Positions 23,925 through 35,460 of a stretch of 64,000 nt of DNA are shown piece by piece. Position 1 is the first letter of the stretch. The number at the start of each line of letters is the position of its first letter. This stretch comes from Epiperipatus broadwayi (taxonomy: Eukaryota > Onychophora > Udeonychophora > Euonychophora > Peripatidae). The notes under the pieces are model-generated. The model was not told the origin of the DNA. It worked only from the letters and a program-made list of their open reading frames with translations, and did not search any database. The translations under genes were made by a program, and so were the position numbers. The stretch lies in NCBI GenBank assembly GCA_028023455.1, contig JAQFVV010006631.1, forward strand, positions 531,815 to 595,814, written 5' to 3'.

Positions 23925-25874
23925 CATACTGGGACATCTAACAAAAATGTGGTCAATTGATTCCTCTTTTCTCTCACACATCCAGCACACATGATTGATA
24001 TTCTTTAAATTTCTCCTGTATGACAAAGATGAGTTCAAAGGGAAGGAGTCCAGGTTGATTTTTATTAAGAAATTTTGAAATTTTGCCTCAATGAACCAGA
24101 ATTTTGATCTTGAAATCAGTTGCTGATTGATAATCCTGAGATATCATTTGTTTATGTCATTTTCTCCATGTATTATTTTATGTGCATTACAGTATTTAAT
24201 TTTTGATATAATTGGATTATCATTCAGATGAATAACTTTCCAAATATTATCAAATAATGAATGCCAACATCTATTATTAATGGGCAGTGGTCTATCTGTT
24301 GATGTGATAACTTCTTGATATGATATCATCGAGCATTTATTTTGAAGCTAGAAGAGTATCTTACAGTCTCTCTGGAATATCATAGTTTTGATACAATGGA
24401 GTGAAATGTTGTTTAGCCTTCTAAGCATTTGGAGTTTTTGAAAGCTCATGGGAGCAATCTTTCATCCTGAGAATAGTTTTACACAGAGAGTTTATTATTG
24501 TGATAACTTTTTGGGAGGGCAGATACCAGATAGGAAATAGTTATTTTTTGGGAATATCAATGGGCTTAAAAGTCTCACCTCACCATGAAGTGAAACATAT
24601 ATCTTAGAAAGAGAGGTCGCTGTGTGGCAAATATCTGTTATCAGGGATTCTTCAATTTCTCTCCTCATAATACTATTCAATTTTGAAAAATTAAAGCCTA
24701 CAAATTTTTGTGGATCAGCTGTAAAATTTGAAGTGATATTTTTCCCAGTTAGCAAGCTCCAGGAGGCCGATTTTTCCTTATTAAACTTGAGTTTATATTT
24801 GTCTGAGTACCAAGCTAGTATCTGCTCTAGTTTAATGATATATTTCTTGGAAGGCAGACTGATGAATATATGGTCCATATAACTGAGTTGTTTAATCTCC
24901 CTTCCCATGGCAGGCACAAACACTCCAGATAATGATCTCTCAATCTTCAGCAATAGTGGGTTGATATAGGCTATAACATATAATGTGCTAAATGAAGATC
25001 CTTGAGGAATAGAGATTGAGTGTTCAAACCCAGGTGCAATTTTTTCTTCATTGTTCTGTGGATGATTCTGTTGGCTAATAGATTTGCAATCATCCTCAGA
25101 TAAACATTCAGCACCCCATATTTCTGAAGAATGTCAAAAAATCTGGTCTGACTGAATCAAATGCTGCTGAGATGTCAAGTTGGATGGCGATCGGTTTTGA
25201 CATCCTCTGAGGCGCTCATAACATCAATATGGAGTTTTATTTGGCCAATGGCATTAATTGATGATTCTCTTTTTTGCATATTGGTTAGTAGAAATGTATT
25301 TATAATTTCTCCCTTGAACTTGATCTTTAATTAATTGTTTTATGATTTTAATTAAAAGGGGAATCATTGAGATAGGCCTCAGATTTTTCAAGTCATGTCT
25401 TCCATCCTTTTTGTTTAATAAAGGTATGAAAGATATTGGATACAAGTTTTTAATTTCTTGACTTCCCTCTGCTAAGTGGTTTATCATGGCTTTGATTATT
25501 GTCACCAAATATTTCTCTATATGTAGAAGAATGAACTTTGGTATATTGTGTATTTCTGGGTGCACAATCTCAATGAGGCATTTTATCTTGATGAGTATCT
25601 TTTCCTCAGTGATGTCATGGATCAGATTCTCATCTAAACTGAATAATCTATTGATATTCCCAATCTCATCAGATTGAAGTGTTGCCATAAAGAGTTCTCT
25701 AATTTCACAGATCATTTCTGAGCCCACAAAAATGTTATCTATTGTAATGACAGTGAAATGGATTTTCTGCTGCCCACTTCCAGTGCCCATCGGAAGTAAC
25801 TCTTGCACCAACATTGTTATCTGGCAGAAATCTCTTGGGCCACTTGGTTGACATAATCTTGGAATTGTATACAT
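23925..25874 (-). pseudogene. LINE (non-LTR retrotransposon) reverse transcriptase fragment, 5'-truncated and frameshifted
   Basis: On the minus strand: the N-terminal RT signature DLKNLRPISMIPLLIKIIKQ within 25254-25874; motif A LDISAAFDSV (about 25150-25179); motif B SIPQGSSFST (around 24990-25012); motif C now YMDHIF (around 24865-24881) in place of the usual F/YADD, so the catalytic Asp pair is damaged. The thumb region follows (24495-24870), then a C-terminal zinc motif CWMC...H....C (CWMC 23975-23989) followed by RCPSM. Frame changes occur between motifs A and C. No endonuclease domain is visible, so the 5' end is missing. It would have reverse transcribed its own RNA at the target. Clade not assigned. 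Confidence 0.88.
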
Positions 25875-25879
25875 AATAA

Positions 25880-26340
25880 GAGAGATATAAAATACAATGA
25901 GAGATGGATTAATTTGAAATAAAATTTATTATATTAATATAAAACATTAATAGTTCAGCAATTATCAGATATAATATTGTAACTCAATGGTTTTTAGGAC
26001 CAAAAATATGAACATTTTATTATATTTATAATTTATTAAATACTAAATTATTTAGCTTTTGAATAAATTTTGTTTTAGAGAATTGCATTTTATAGTCAAA
26101 TATATTCTGTCTTCAAATATTGAAATTAACATTTGCAAAACAACCTCAATATAAAAATATAAAAGAAGTAAATAACATATACATATATAATATTGAGTCT
26201 AATAAATATAACCATTAAACTAATGGTCTTATAGTTAAATACAAAGAAAAGACAACATATTTAAATATTGTAGACCATGGTTTTGCATAGAACATAAGTT
26301 TGCAAGATATTTATGCACACACAACATACCCACATACATA
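25880..26340. other. No gene seen
   Basis: AT-rich, no supported feature. Confidence 0.5.
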
Positions 26341-26554
26341 TACTGTTTTCATGATTCTGGCATCCGGTCCTTCAGGTAGAGATGGTAATATCACTGGTAG
26401 AAAGATACAAATAATACCAACTCTCTGCTACTAAATTATAACATTGTCCAGCCAAGCACTTTATTTATTTTAAGGAATAAACCTTTAGGTGCCAGTTAAT
26501 GACTATGTAGCTAACGTGCTTTCTCAATCAGCAATGGATTTAATACCTGACCTT

Positions 26555-26630
26555 CCCCAGCTAGCTCATCAGACTCTAACTGGTCCAATTCTCCACCTAC
26601 ATGATGAATCTCTATTCCTCAACATTTATA
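26555..26630 (+). repeat. Possible tRNA-Lys-like SINE relic
   Basis: CCCAGCTAGCTCATCAGACTC followed by TAACTGGTCCAATTCTCC resembles a tRNA-Lys with about 11 bases of the D arm deleted (GCTAGCTCA, then ATCAGACT.TTAA, then GGTCCA.TTC). No tail or target duplication seen. Confidence 0.3.
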
Positions 26631-27024
26631 TCACAGATATTTGATTAATAGACTACTTATGCATTATTAATTATACCGCATAAAAATCTGTTACTTTTAA
26701 CATCTCAAGTTATTTATCTAATGATAATTAAAATATTTTATATCCAGATACTCATTCTGGCCTTATAATATAAATGCGTACACATATTCTATTAAAGAAT
26801 ACATTTTAATATGTTTCAAATCACACACATATATAATTAAATAATAAATAAAATAAACACATAGGTAATCATATGACACCCACATATAACTATATCAGAT
26901 ATATGATTTCAAAGTCTTATTATGAAAGCTAATGCATGTAGTTAGGGAAATTAATAGTTCTATATTTCATTAAATCTATCTTATAGTTCTTGAGATGTTT
27001 AAAAGTTTTTTCTCTTATTTACAG

Positions 27025-27350
27025 CTATGAATTAATATTTTGAAGCCAAAAAATGAATGATTTATCTAGGATTTGAACACTTTCAAATGTGAATAGGACA
27101 ATGTGGCGTTCTGTTGATTCTCCTGATTCCAACCAGTTGGTGTTGATTCCCGATAGGCCTTTTTTATTTATTTTATGAAGTGCATATGAATTATTTGTGG
27201 GTATTGGCATGGGCATTCCAATGATTCCCAGTTTTCACACGAACATGATTTCTTTCTCAAACTAACTGCTGATGTTACTGCAGAGAAGTTTCCGGGTGGC
27301 CACTTGATCCAAAGGGTCCAGCAATGCATTCTATATGACAGCATATTCAT
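27025..27350 (-). pseudogene. Two overlapping coding-like frames, unrecognised
   Basis: A minus-strand frame at 27168-27350 ends in a cysteine-rich stretch (KKSCSCENWESLECPCQYP). A second frame at 27025-27216 continues as LSGINTNWLESGESTERHIV and FTFESVQILDKSF. The overlap and matching style suggest a single protein broken by a frameshift. No family recognised; a decayed transposable-element ORF is likely. Confidence 0.3.
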
Positions 27351-28221
27351 TCTTAGTTATTTCAATATCTTTAGATCAAATCTTGATGAATTTTAATTAA
27401 TTCTGATTAATTAATGATTTTTGATTGATTGATTGATTTTATAACAATATAAAATATCCCTTATTTAGACAGCATTTCTTATCATATGATCTATCAAGCA
27501 GTCTGCTCAATCCTATTGGGTTTCTATTTCTTTTATTTAAGAGTTTAAGAGTTGATATAGTCTCTCCATTGGCTTCTATTTTAGTCAAAGAGTAGTACTT
27601 AATCCCTTTGTTTGTTAATTATATTTCCTTTGTTTTGGTCTTAAGTTTTCAATTCTCTTATTTGAATTGTATTAGCTTTTAATTTTATCATTTTAAGAGA
27701 GTTCCTTTCTTTTAAATTTTCTTTATAGACACACACATTCCACTACTTCAATATTATAAGACAAAACGAGGTATTTATGTTATACATTCATTTAAAAATA
27801 ATAATGTTAATCACTTTTCCCTTTAATTATTATTCATTATAGAAATCTTTCCCCTCCCCTTTCTTTTGTTTTTTACTTTTTCTTAAACTTCCATGAAAAT
27901 CTTTATTTTTTTCAAACTTTAAAAAATAATATCTTAAAATTTCTTTCAATAAAATTCACTCTTGTTAAATGCTAGAAATATTATGTAATGACCTACGTCA
28001 GTACAATTTAACCTTGCTGACATGCACTGTTCATTAGTGTATAAAGAGCTGTGATAATCAGACATGCACTCGCCCATCTGCCAATGTTTTAAAAACACAA
28101 GTAAAAGTATATTCATATATAAGACAATTCTTGCATGATTATATATGAATATTCTCTAAACACAAGTAATTCACTTGGAAAATCTTTCTCATATACGAGC
28201 AGATAGTTTTACATTAACAAC

Positions 28222-28259
28222 CACAAATGTTGGAAAGGTTAATTTTCCTCTGTATCAAT

Positions 28260-28302
<43 letters not shown>

Positions 28303-28353
28303 CATATATTGGAAAGGTTAATTTTCATCTGTATCAATACACACATGCACACG

Positions 28354-28384
<31 letters not shown>

Positions 28385-28435
28385 GTGTGTGTATTGATAC
28401 AGATGAAAGTTAACCTTTCCAACATTTGTGCTTGT
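28222..28435. repeat. Inverted repeat around (CA)n/(TA)n, with an internal direct copy
   Basis: AATGTTGGAAAGGTTAATTT... (about 28226-28262) recurs directly at about 28308-28345 and in inverse at about 28388-28435. Microsatellite tracts (CA)n and (TA)n sit between the copies. The outer arms are about 40 bases. Confidence 0.85.
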
Positions 28436-28449
28436 TAATATAAAACTAT

Positions 28450-29120
28450 CTTAAATGATTGTTTTTATCAATGCAGTGATGAATGTGATTATCCACTTTG
28501 GGATACCATTGCATATAGTCAATATACATGGGACATCTTGTGATAAATGAGCAATACATGTTATTTCGGATTTTTCACCGTACCTAAGTTATTTTTTCTT
28601 CTTTAAAACAGGCAATTTTGCATATTGTACAATGCCAGTGTTCATCTCTGACTGTAACTGCATATTTCCAAATGTTTTGACTAGGGTGTTATCTGTCTGG
28701 TAGATAACCATGATAAATAATCTATTGCTAGCTAACATTTTCATTATTGCTAAAATGAATAAAGTATTGAAGGATACTTGCTTAAACAGTGGCTAGATAA
28801 ATCACTCCAATAATATTCTGAGGAAAAAATATATAAACAAGTAGTTTTTTTCTTGTTAACAACTATTTTTTTTTCAGCATTTTCTCCTTTTTTCACAAAA
28901 TCAATGTGCACTGCTTTTTTTTTTTTTATCTTGAATCAACACTCAACTACTATTGTTCTTCAGACTTTATACATTTTTTTTTTGTTTTCATCATACGTTT
29001 TTAATACTTATCTGATAATTAATTCTAATTTCTATGAGAATGTTTTTAAACATCTTTATATCAGATTAATGGTCCAATTTAACATATATTTTACAAGATT
29101 ATTTTTTCATAAATGTTTTC
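28450..29120. other. No gene seen
   Basis: T-rich sequence. The 127-codon plus frame 28853-29236 is Phe/Ile-rich, low in complexity and runs into the repeat block, so I do not call it a gene. Confidence 0.5.
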
Positions 29121-31126
29121 CACATTCATTTATAATTAACTTACGAGAGAGTGCAAGTCTCTCAGCGCTTGTGATTATTAATAGCCAATCAGATCGTAAA
29201 TACTGGGACAACGATTTAACAAGAAAAGAGTGGTAACCACTCTTAACTTTACTTGTCTGTCTATATATCCAAGCCAGTCCAAAGTACTTATATCTGAAAG
29301 TGTGAATATTAAATACCTTCACACACTACTCACTGACTTCAAATTACAAACATACAGCATGAAATCTTTAGATTCACTATGCAGTAGATTATCGATGTTA
29401 TAAATTGCAGAAATATATGTAAATAATATTTATTTTCAAAGCGAGATGATTTGAAATTAACTTACGAGAGAGTGCAAGTCTCTCAGCGCTTGTGATTATT
29501 AATAGCCAATCAGATCGTAAATACTGGGACAACGATTTAACAAGAAAAGAGTGGTAACCACTCTTAACTTTACTTGTCTGTCTATATATCCAAGCCAGTC
29601 CAAAGTACTTATATCTGAAAGTGTGAATATTAAATACCTTCACACACTACTCACTGACTTCAAATTACAAACATACAGCATGAAATCTTTAGATTCACTA
29701 TGCAGTAGATTATCGATGTTATAAATTGCAGAAATATATGTAAATAATATTTATTTTCAAAAGAAGATGATTTGAAATTAACTTACGAGAGAGTGCAAGT
29801 CTTCTCAGCGCTAGAGATACAATAGCCAATCAAGATCGTAAATACTGGGACAACGCATTTAACAAAAAGAGTGGTAACCACTCTTAACTTTACTTTTCTG
29901 TTCTATTCATATCCAAGTCCAGTCCATACTTATATCCGAAAGTGTGAATATTAAATACCTTCACACACTACTCACTGACTTCAAATTACAAACATACAGC
30001 ATGAAATCTTTAGATTCACTATGCAGTACATTATCGAATCGAAATATATGTAAATAAATTATTTATTTTCAAAGCGCAGATGATTTGAAATTAACTTTAG
30101 AGAGTGCAAGCTCCCAGCGCTATGTGACTATTAAAACCGTTGATCAAGACTAGTTCAGTAGGAAAAAGTGGTAACCCCACTTAACTTTACTTGTCTGTCT
30201 ATATATCCAAGCCAGTCCAAAGTACTTATATCTGAAAGTGTGAATATTAAATACCTTCACACACTACTCACTGACTTCAAATTACAAACATACAGCATGA
30301 AATCTTTAGATTCACTATGCAGTAGATTATCGATGTTATAAATTGCAGAAATATATGTTAAATCGTTGTCCCAGTATTTACGATCTGATTGGCTATTAAT
30401 AATCACAAGCGCTGAGAGACTTGCACTCTCTCGTAAGTTAATTTCAAATCATCTGCGCTTTGAAAATAAATATTATTTACATATATTTCTGCAATTTATA
30501 ACATCGATAATCTACTGCATAGTGAATCTAAAGATTTCATGCTGTATGTTTGTAATTTGAAGTCAGTGAGTAGTGTTGAAGGTATTTAATATTCACACTT
30601 TCAGATATAAGTACTTTGGACTGGCTTGGATATATAGACAGACAAGTAGTTAAGAGTGGTTACCACTCTTTTCTTGTTAAACTTGTCCCAGTATTTACGC
30701 ATCTGATTGGCTATTAATAATCACAAGCGCTGAGAGACTTGCACTCTCTTGTAAGTTAATTTCAAATCATCCGCGTAGCTTAAATATTATTTACATATAT
30801 TTCTGCAATTTATAACATCGATAATCTACTGCATAGTGAATCTAAAGATTTCATGCTGTATGTTTGTAATTTGAAGTCAGTGAGTAGTGTGTGAAGGTAT
30901 TTAATATTCACACTTTCAGATATAAGTACTTTGGACTGGCTTGGATATATAGACAGACAAGTAAAGTTAAGAGTGGTTACCACTCTTTTCTTGTTAAATC
31001 GTTGTCCCAGTATTTACGATCTGATTGGCTATTAATAATCACAAGCGCTGAGAGACTTGCACTCTCTCGTAAGTTAATTTCAAATCATCTGCGCTTTGAA
31101 AATAAATATTATTCACATTCATTTAT
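29121..31126. repeat. 321-bp repeat block: four direct then about 2.5 inverted copies, flanked by a 13-bp direct repeat
   Basis: TTACGAGAGAGTGCAAGTCT begins at 29141 and 29462. A variant is at 29783 and a shortened copy near 30095; from 30360 the sequence runs in the opposite sense to 31113. Copies 1 and 2 are almost identical over 321 bases. Copies 3 and 4 carry many single-base indels. Each unit contains a palindrome, AAGAGTGGTAACCACTCTT. CACATTCATTTAT occurs at 29121-29133 and again at 31114-31126, exactly at the outer edges of the block. Either the block was inserted as one unit with a 13-bp target duplication, or part of it is an assembly fold-back. Apparent ORFs here are only translations of the repeat. 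Confidence 0.85.
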
Positions 31127-31406
31127 GTAATCTATAAATGAATATAAATGTGTTTTTTTTTATTACTGTCTATAATGGAAGAAAAATGCATTTTTTAACT
31201 TTCTCAATATTACTGCTTTATAATATGTAATATTGTATTTAAATTTGTCATTCAATGTACTGTGAGAATATACAAATTGTGTCTTTAAATCACCCTCTTG
31301 TGCTCAAATATGTTGTTAATTATCATAAAGTACACAATTTATTTGCATACATTAAAACTATTTTTAATATATATATATATATATATATATTAAAAATATG
31401 TATGCA

Positions 31407-31437
<31 letters not shown>

Positions 31438-33490
31438 ATTACTTACAACTAAATGAACTTTAGCACTCTTAGCAGAATGATTAGTTTAATTAACACTGCA
31501 ATTATCTTCTGTCTCATTGTAACATTAACAACCCATAAAGCTTTTTTGTGACATCTTGTATAAAAAATTTACTATGATTACTTCATTAATCTCTTGAAAT
31601 TTATCCTAACTATTTATTACATGGAGCCCAGAAAGATCTAGAATATTGTATAACTATATATTTATAAATTTCTTCTCCCTCTATAAGATATTTCAAAGAT
31701 GTGTCAATTTGCATTTCTTTACTGTAGCATCAGCATACAATTCTACCTTTCTCAAATTATCTACTTTAGCTTTCTTCAATGTCAACATTTCAATTGTATC
31801 ATCTATCACTACACTTTGTTCAAAATTTGATGCTTTTAGTATGCTTGTTTTATTTTATTCAACATTTTCAACCTTTATCATGCTGTTGACACTTTTTAGG
31901 TTCATCTAAAAATATTCCATAAGTTTGTTCATCCCTCGCACTCAATTGTTGTCACTTGCACCTTTTTTAGAAATTTCCTTTTCTTGAAAAATTCAATTTT
32001 TCCCCCTCATTTCTTGTTGCCTTTCTATAAAATCATACACATTTTTTATCTAAATACATTGCCACTTATTAAAATTTCTTCTTCCTACCTTGTATCAAAC
32101 TACACATGAATTAATCAATAAATCAAGTCATATATAGCATGACTTTGCCTTTTAAGCTTCTATTATAGATATGCAATATAGGGAGAGTACCAATGGCTCT
32201 AACAAGCGTTTATTGACAACCCCAGAAGAGAAAGCATTTGAAATTTGTATGTAGAATTATTCCTATTTTCAGACCGCTCAGTCTTGAGCTTTTGTCTCAA
32301 CTCAGTGAGGATCTAGAACATTCACATACTAGATTTAATATACCAACTCAAAAGCCAGCACTTATCAATTCATAGCTATTAAGTAGAAAATCGAAAATTT
32401 TTAGACATGTAAATGTGTTTAAATCCAGTTATCTATCTTAAATAGCTGGATTAATTCTAAATATTTTAAGTGCTTTCTCTTCAGTACTTATCAATAAAAA
32501 CTTCTCATAGCTATTGGTATGTTTTCTATATTACACATGTATTGAATTTTGATCTTATTTCTCATTTCAACAATTTAGGCACACTAATCTTATTTTATAT
32601 GTTTAAATTATTTATGCACTAATATTTGGTATAATATGTGCCTGTGCTGAACTAAGGCTGAGCATTCTCAAAGTGAGGGCTATTCAGGCCACATTTGAGG
32701 TTAAAATATAATATAAATAAAAACAAAAAAAATGCTTAAAAAATCTAATATGTGCATTTAATACAACCACACTCAGATGACGATGATCGAAATAATATTA
32801 GCCTGACATTTAATGATAATAATTCCAAATTTTTTATTTATTTATTTAGATTCAATTAAAATTTATCTTTAAGAGCCAATTTCCCTTAAATAAAAAATTA
32901 CTATGAAGGTATTTTATGTTGCCCATGACAACTTTGATATAATTATGTTATACCTTTATGTCCCTCAATGGATTGTCTAATTTCTCACTATTGGTGATAT
33001 ATTAAATCTTTTGTTTGGAATGGGTTCAAATAGCAAAAGCAAAAAAAAATATCTTACCAATTTATTGAAACTTAATAAAAAATAGAATGTCCTAAAGTAT
33101 ATATTTATAAGTACCATTATATAAAAACTAAATACACCAATAATACAAAATACTGAATTTAAAATTACATAAACACTGTAAACCATAATAGTTCTATATT
33201 TTAAAGAGTGGTCTTACCCAATAAGAAAATGTTTTAAACACTGTTCCCTCTAAGCTACCAAGTTTTTTTCACACTCCAGATATTCCAATATATACAGGAT
33301 TTGTTCCTTTATTTTATGTTTTAAAATATAAAGTAGAATCCAAAGGATTAATTTTGATAAAAAAAGATTATTGACTAGAATTAATCTATACATGCAATAG
33401 AACAGCGATATTTCTATGAGGAATTCAGTTTATTATTGACGTACCCTACTAAAACAACAAAAAGTAGATTTCAATACTATTACAATTTAG
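31127..33490. other. No gene seen; (TA)n palindromes
   Basis: AT-rich. 31340-31440 holds an inverted pair (TTTGCATACATTAAAA / TTTTTAA...ATGCAAATAAAT) around TA repeats. The rest shows no supported feature. Confidence 0.5.
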
Positions 33491-33506
33491 TCTATATAAA
33501 ACACAA

Positions 33507-34111
33507 TTGTATGACCATTGCCTTCCAAGCATTGTTAATCTTCTATTGGTCATTGCTGTGACAGGAACTTTGAAGCAACTAGGATCACAACTTAACTGTG
33601 ATGACAGACTTCTTTTATTATTGTATTTTTTTAAAAAAATATATCAAATATATAAATATTTTATTTTATTGAAATGTTCAGAGAGTCAGTCCAATTTTCT
33701 TACCATAGTCGAATTTTTAACTAAAGATGATTTACCACAACTACTTAATCAATTCACTGAAAATAATATAGAAGAAAGAAAATTACTATTGGAGAAACTG
33801 TCAACAAGTTTTATATATTGGTCCATCCCACATCATGGTGGTTTCATCTTCTTTTATGCTGAATTAAAAATCATTGTTAAATTGAAAGCCTTAGAGATAT
33901 ATAAAAGCAGAATATCAGAATGGAAGAAAAAAAATAAATCAAAAATATTATTTGGATATTTGAAACTACGAAAAAAAATCTAAATGATTAAAATAACGTT
34001 TTAAAAGTTATAAAAGAAAGGAGCAATTCTGTGGCCAAAAGGATTTATAAACTACTATCTGCAAGATATACTAAAAAACACTTATCTAGGCAAGTACAAA
34101 AGTTGGATTGA
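33507..34111 (+). pseudogene. Broken coding region of unknown family
   Basis: A 158-codon frame starts at ATG 33507 and ends at 33983. Its second half is strongly protein-like, with acidic and amphipathic stretches such as FLTKDDLPQLLNQFTENNIE and a basic tail (KSRISEWKKKNKSK). The coding character continues in another frame from 33995 to a TGA at 34109-34111 (VIKERSNSVAKRIYKLLSAR..., a basic helix), which suggests a frameshift near 33980. The first half is hydrophobic and may not be coding. A TATATAAAAC lies 15 bases before the ATG, too close for a normal promoter. Family not recognised. It could be a retrocopy end or an exon of a host gene. Confidence 0.35.
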
Positions 34112-34360
34112 GAAAAAAACAAATATCATCTTGTTGTTATAATGCACTTACAGATGTTACATTATAAAAAAAAACGTTGTATTCAAAATATGAAATAATT
34201 TTAATTGCTATGTTGAAAATATGTTTCTTTTCCATTTTGTTAAAATTAACTTCAGTTTTGAAAAAAAAAAAAAAAGGAAATGACCCAAGTAATTTATTTT
34301 TAACTTTCTGCAACAATATGTTTTTAAGATATTGATATTAAAGAGGGAAAACACAACGGG

Positions 34361-34363
<3 letters not shown>

Positions 34364-34446
<83 letters not shown>
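34364..34446. repeat. (TA)n microsatellite, left flank of a TIR element
   Basis: About 83 bases of TA. It continues on the other side of the 34447-35334 insert. Confidence 0.95.
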
Positions 34447-34449
<3 letters not shown>

Positions 34450-35333
34450 GGGTCTCGTTTTATGTGAATTATTTTAATGTGATTTTGAAGTTATGCAATT
34501 CATGTTTTCTCTTAATATCCTTCATATTTCACTATATTTATTAGATATCAAGAAATTTAAATTATTAATAACTTATTTTTACTTGAAATACTTTTTTTTT
34601 TAAATATATAACGTTATATTAGCAGCTTATGTTAATATAGCCATAAGCTGTATTTAGAATATTAGCTTCTATGTAAATAACCTACTTATACTAATGAGTA
34701 AATAATAATAATAGATTTATATATACATATAAAAATATCACAATAAATATTCAAAAATTTTAAACTTTTAAAACACATTTTGTTAGATATTAACAGAAAT
34801 AAATATTTTTTTCGATTTTTAAAATAAATAATAATGAAGATTTTATTGATTTTATAAACTGAAAATAATCTTTTGAATGATAATGTCTAATCATTTTGTT
34901 TTGTTTTGAGATCTCATTTTTTTAATATAGAAGCAGTACAAGACTGGAAGTGGCCCTAGTTGTACAACATGTCACGAATCTGATTTCTTACTAGTTCACA
35001 AATGAAAGCATATTGTAAATTAATGGTAATGATTAAAATATGTATGAAAAAATGTAAAATTAAATACGTAGTTAATAAAAAAGGAAAAAAAAAGTTTGTC
35101 TTATATTAACTTTTTTCATATATTTGAAATTTTTTATTAGTCATACTTCATTTCCTTATTTTTTTAATGCAAATTTTAAAGTAATTTTTCCTTGTTGCTT
35201 TGATTTTATGCCAATTTCTGAAAATTATGGGAACCTATCCCCCATTTTTCAAGGTAAGTTACGTTTATTTTTGTGCAATTTCTTTTGTGCGCATTTTCTG
35301 AGGAATCTATCTACAGCATAAAATGAGACCCAG

Positions 35334-35334
<1 letters not shown>
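34447..35334. mobile_element. 888-bp non-autonomous TIR element inserted in a (TA)n tract
   Basis: Ends are inverted repeats: CCTGGGTCTCGTTTTATG (34447-34464) and the complement of CATAAAATGAGACCCAGG (35317-35334), 17 of 18 matching. TA repeats abut both ends, as expected if a TA-targeting (Tc1/mariner-like) element landed in a TA microsatellite. The interior has no transposase; short frames (35124-35321) are not convincing. Superfamily is an inference from the TA flanks only. Confidence 0.7.

Positions 35335-35428
<94 letters not shown>
35335..35428. repeat. (TA)n microsatellite, right flank of the TIR element
   Basis: About 94 bases of TA, the other part of the tract split by the insertion. 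Apparent YIYI ORFs here and at 34332-34544 are artefacts. Confidence 0.95.
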
Positions 35429-35431
<3 letters not shown>

Positions 35432-35460
35432 CCAAACAATCATGAAAACATTAAATATAA

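Noticed and set aside
28853-29236. 127-codon plus-strand ORF
   Set aside because: Phe/Ile/Thr-rich, low complexity from T-rich DNA, and its end is repeat-unit sequence.
29107-31130. Four near-identical ORFs starting MKVFNIHTFRYKYFGLAWIY or MSQYLRSDW
   Set aside because: They only reflect the repeated 321-bp unit; no codon-level conservation is visible and the third and fourth units destroy the frame by indels.
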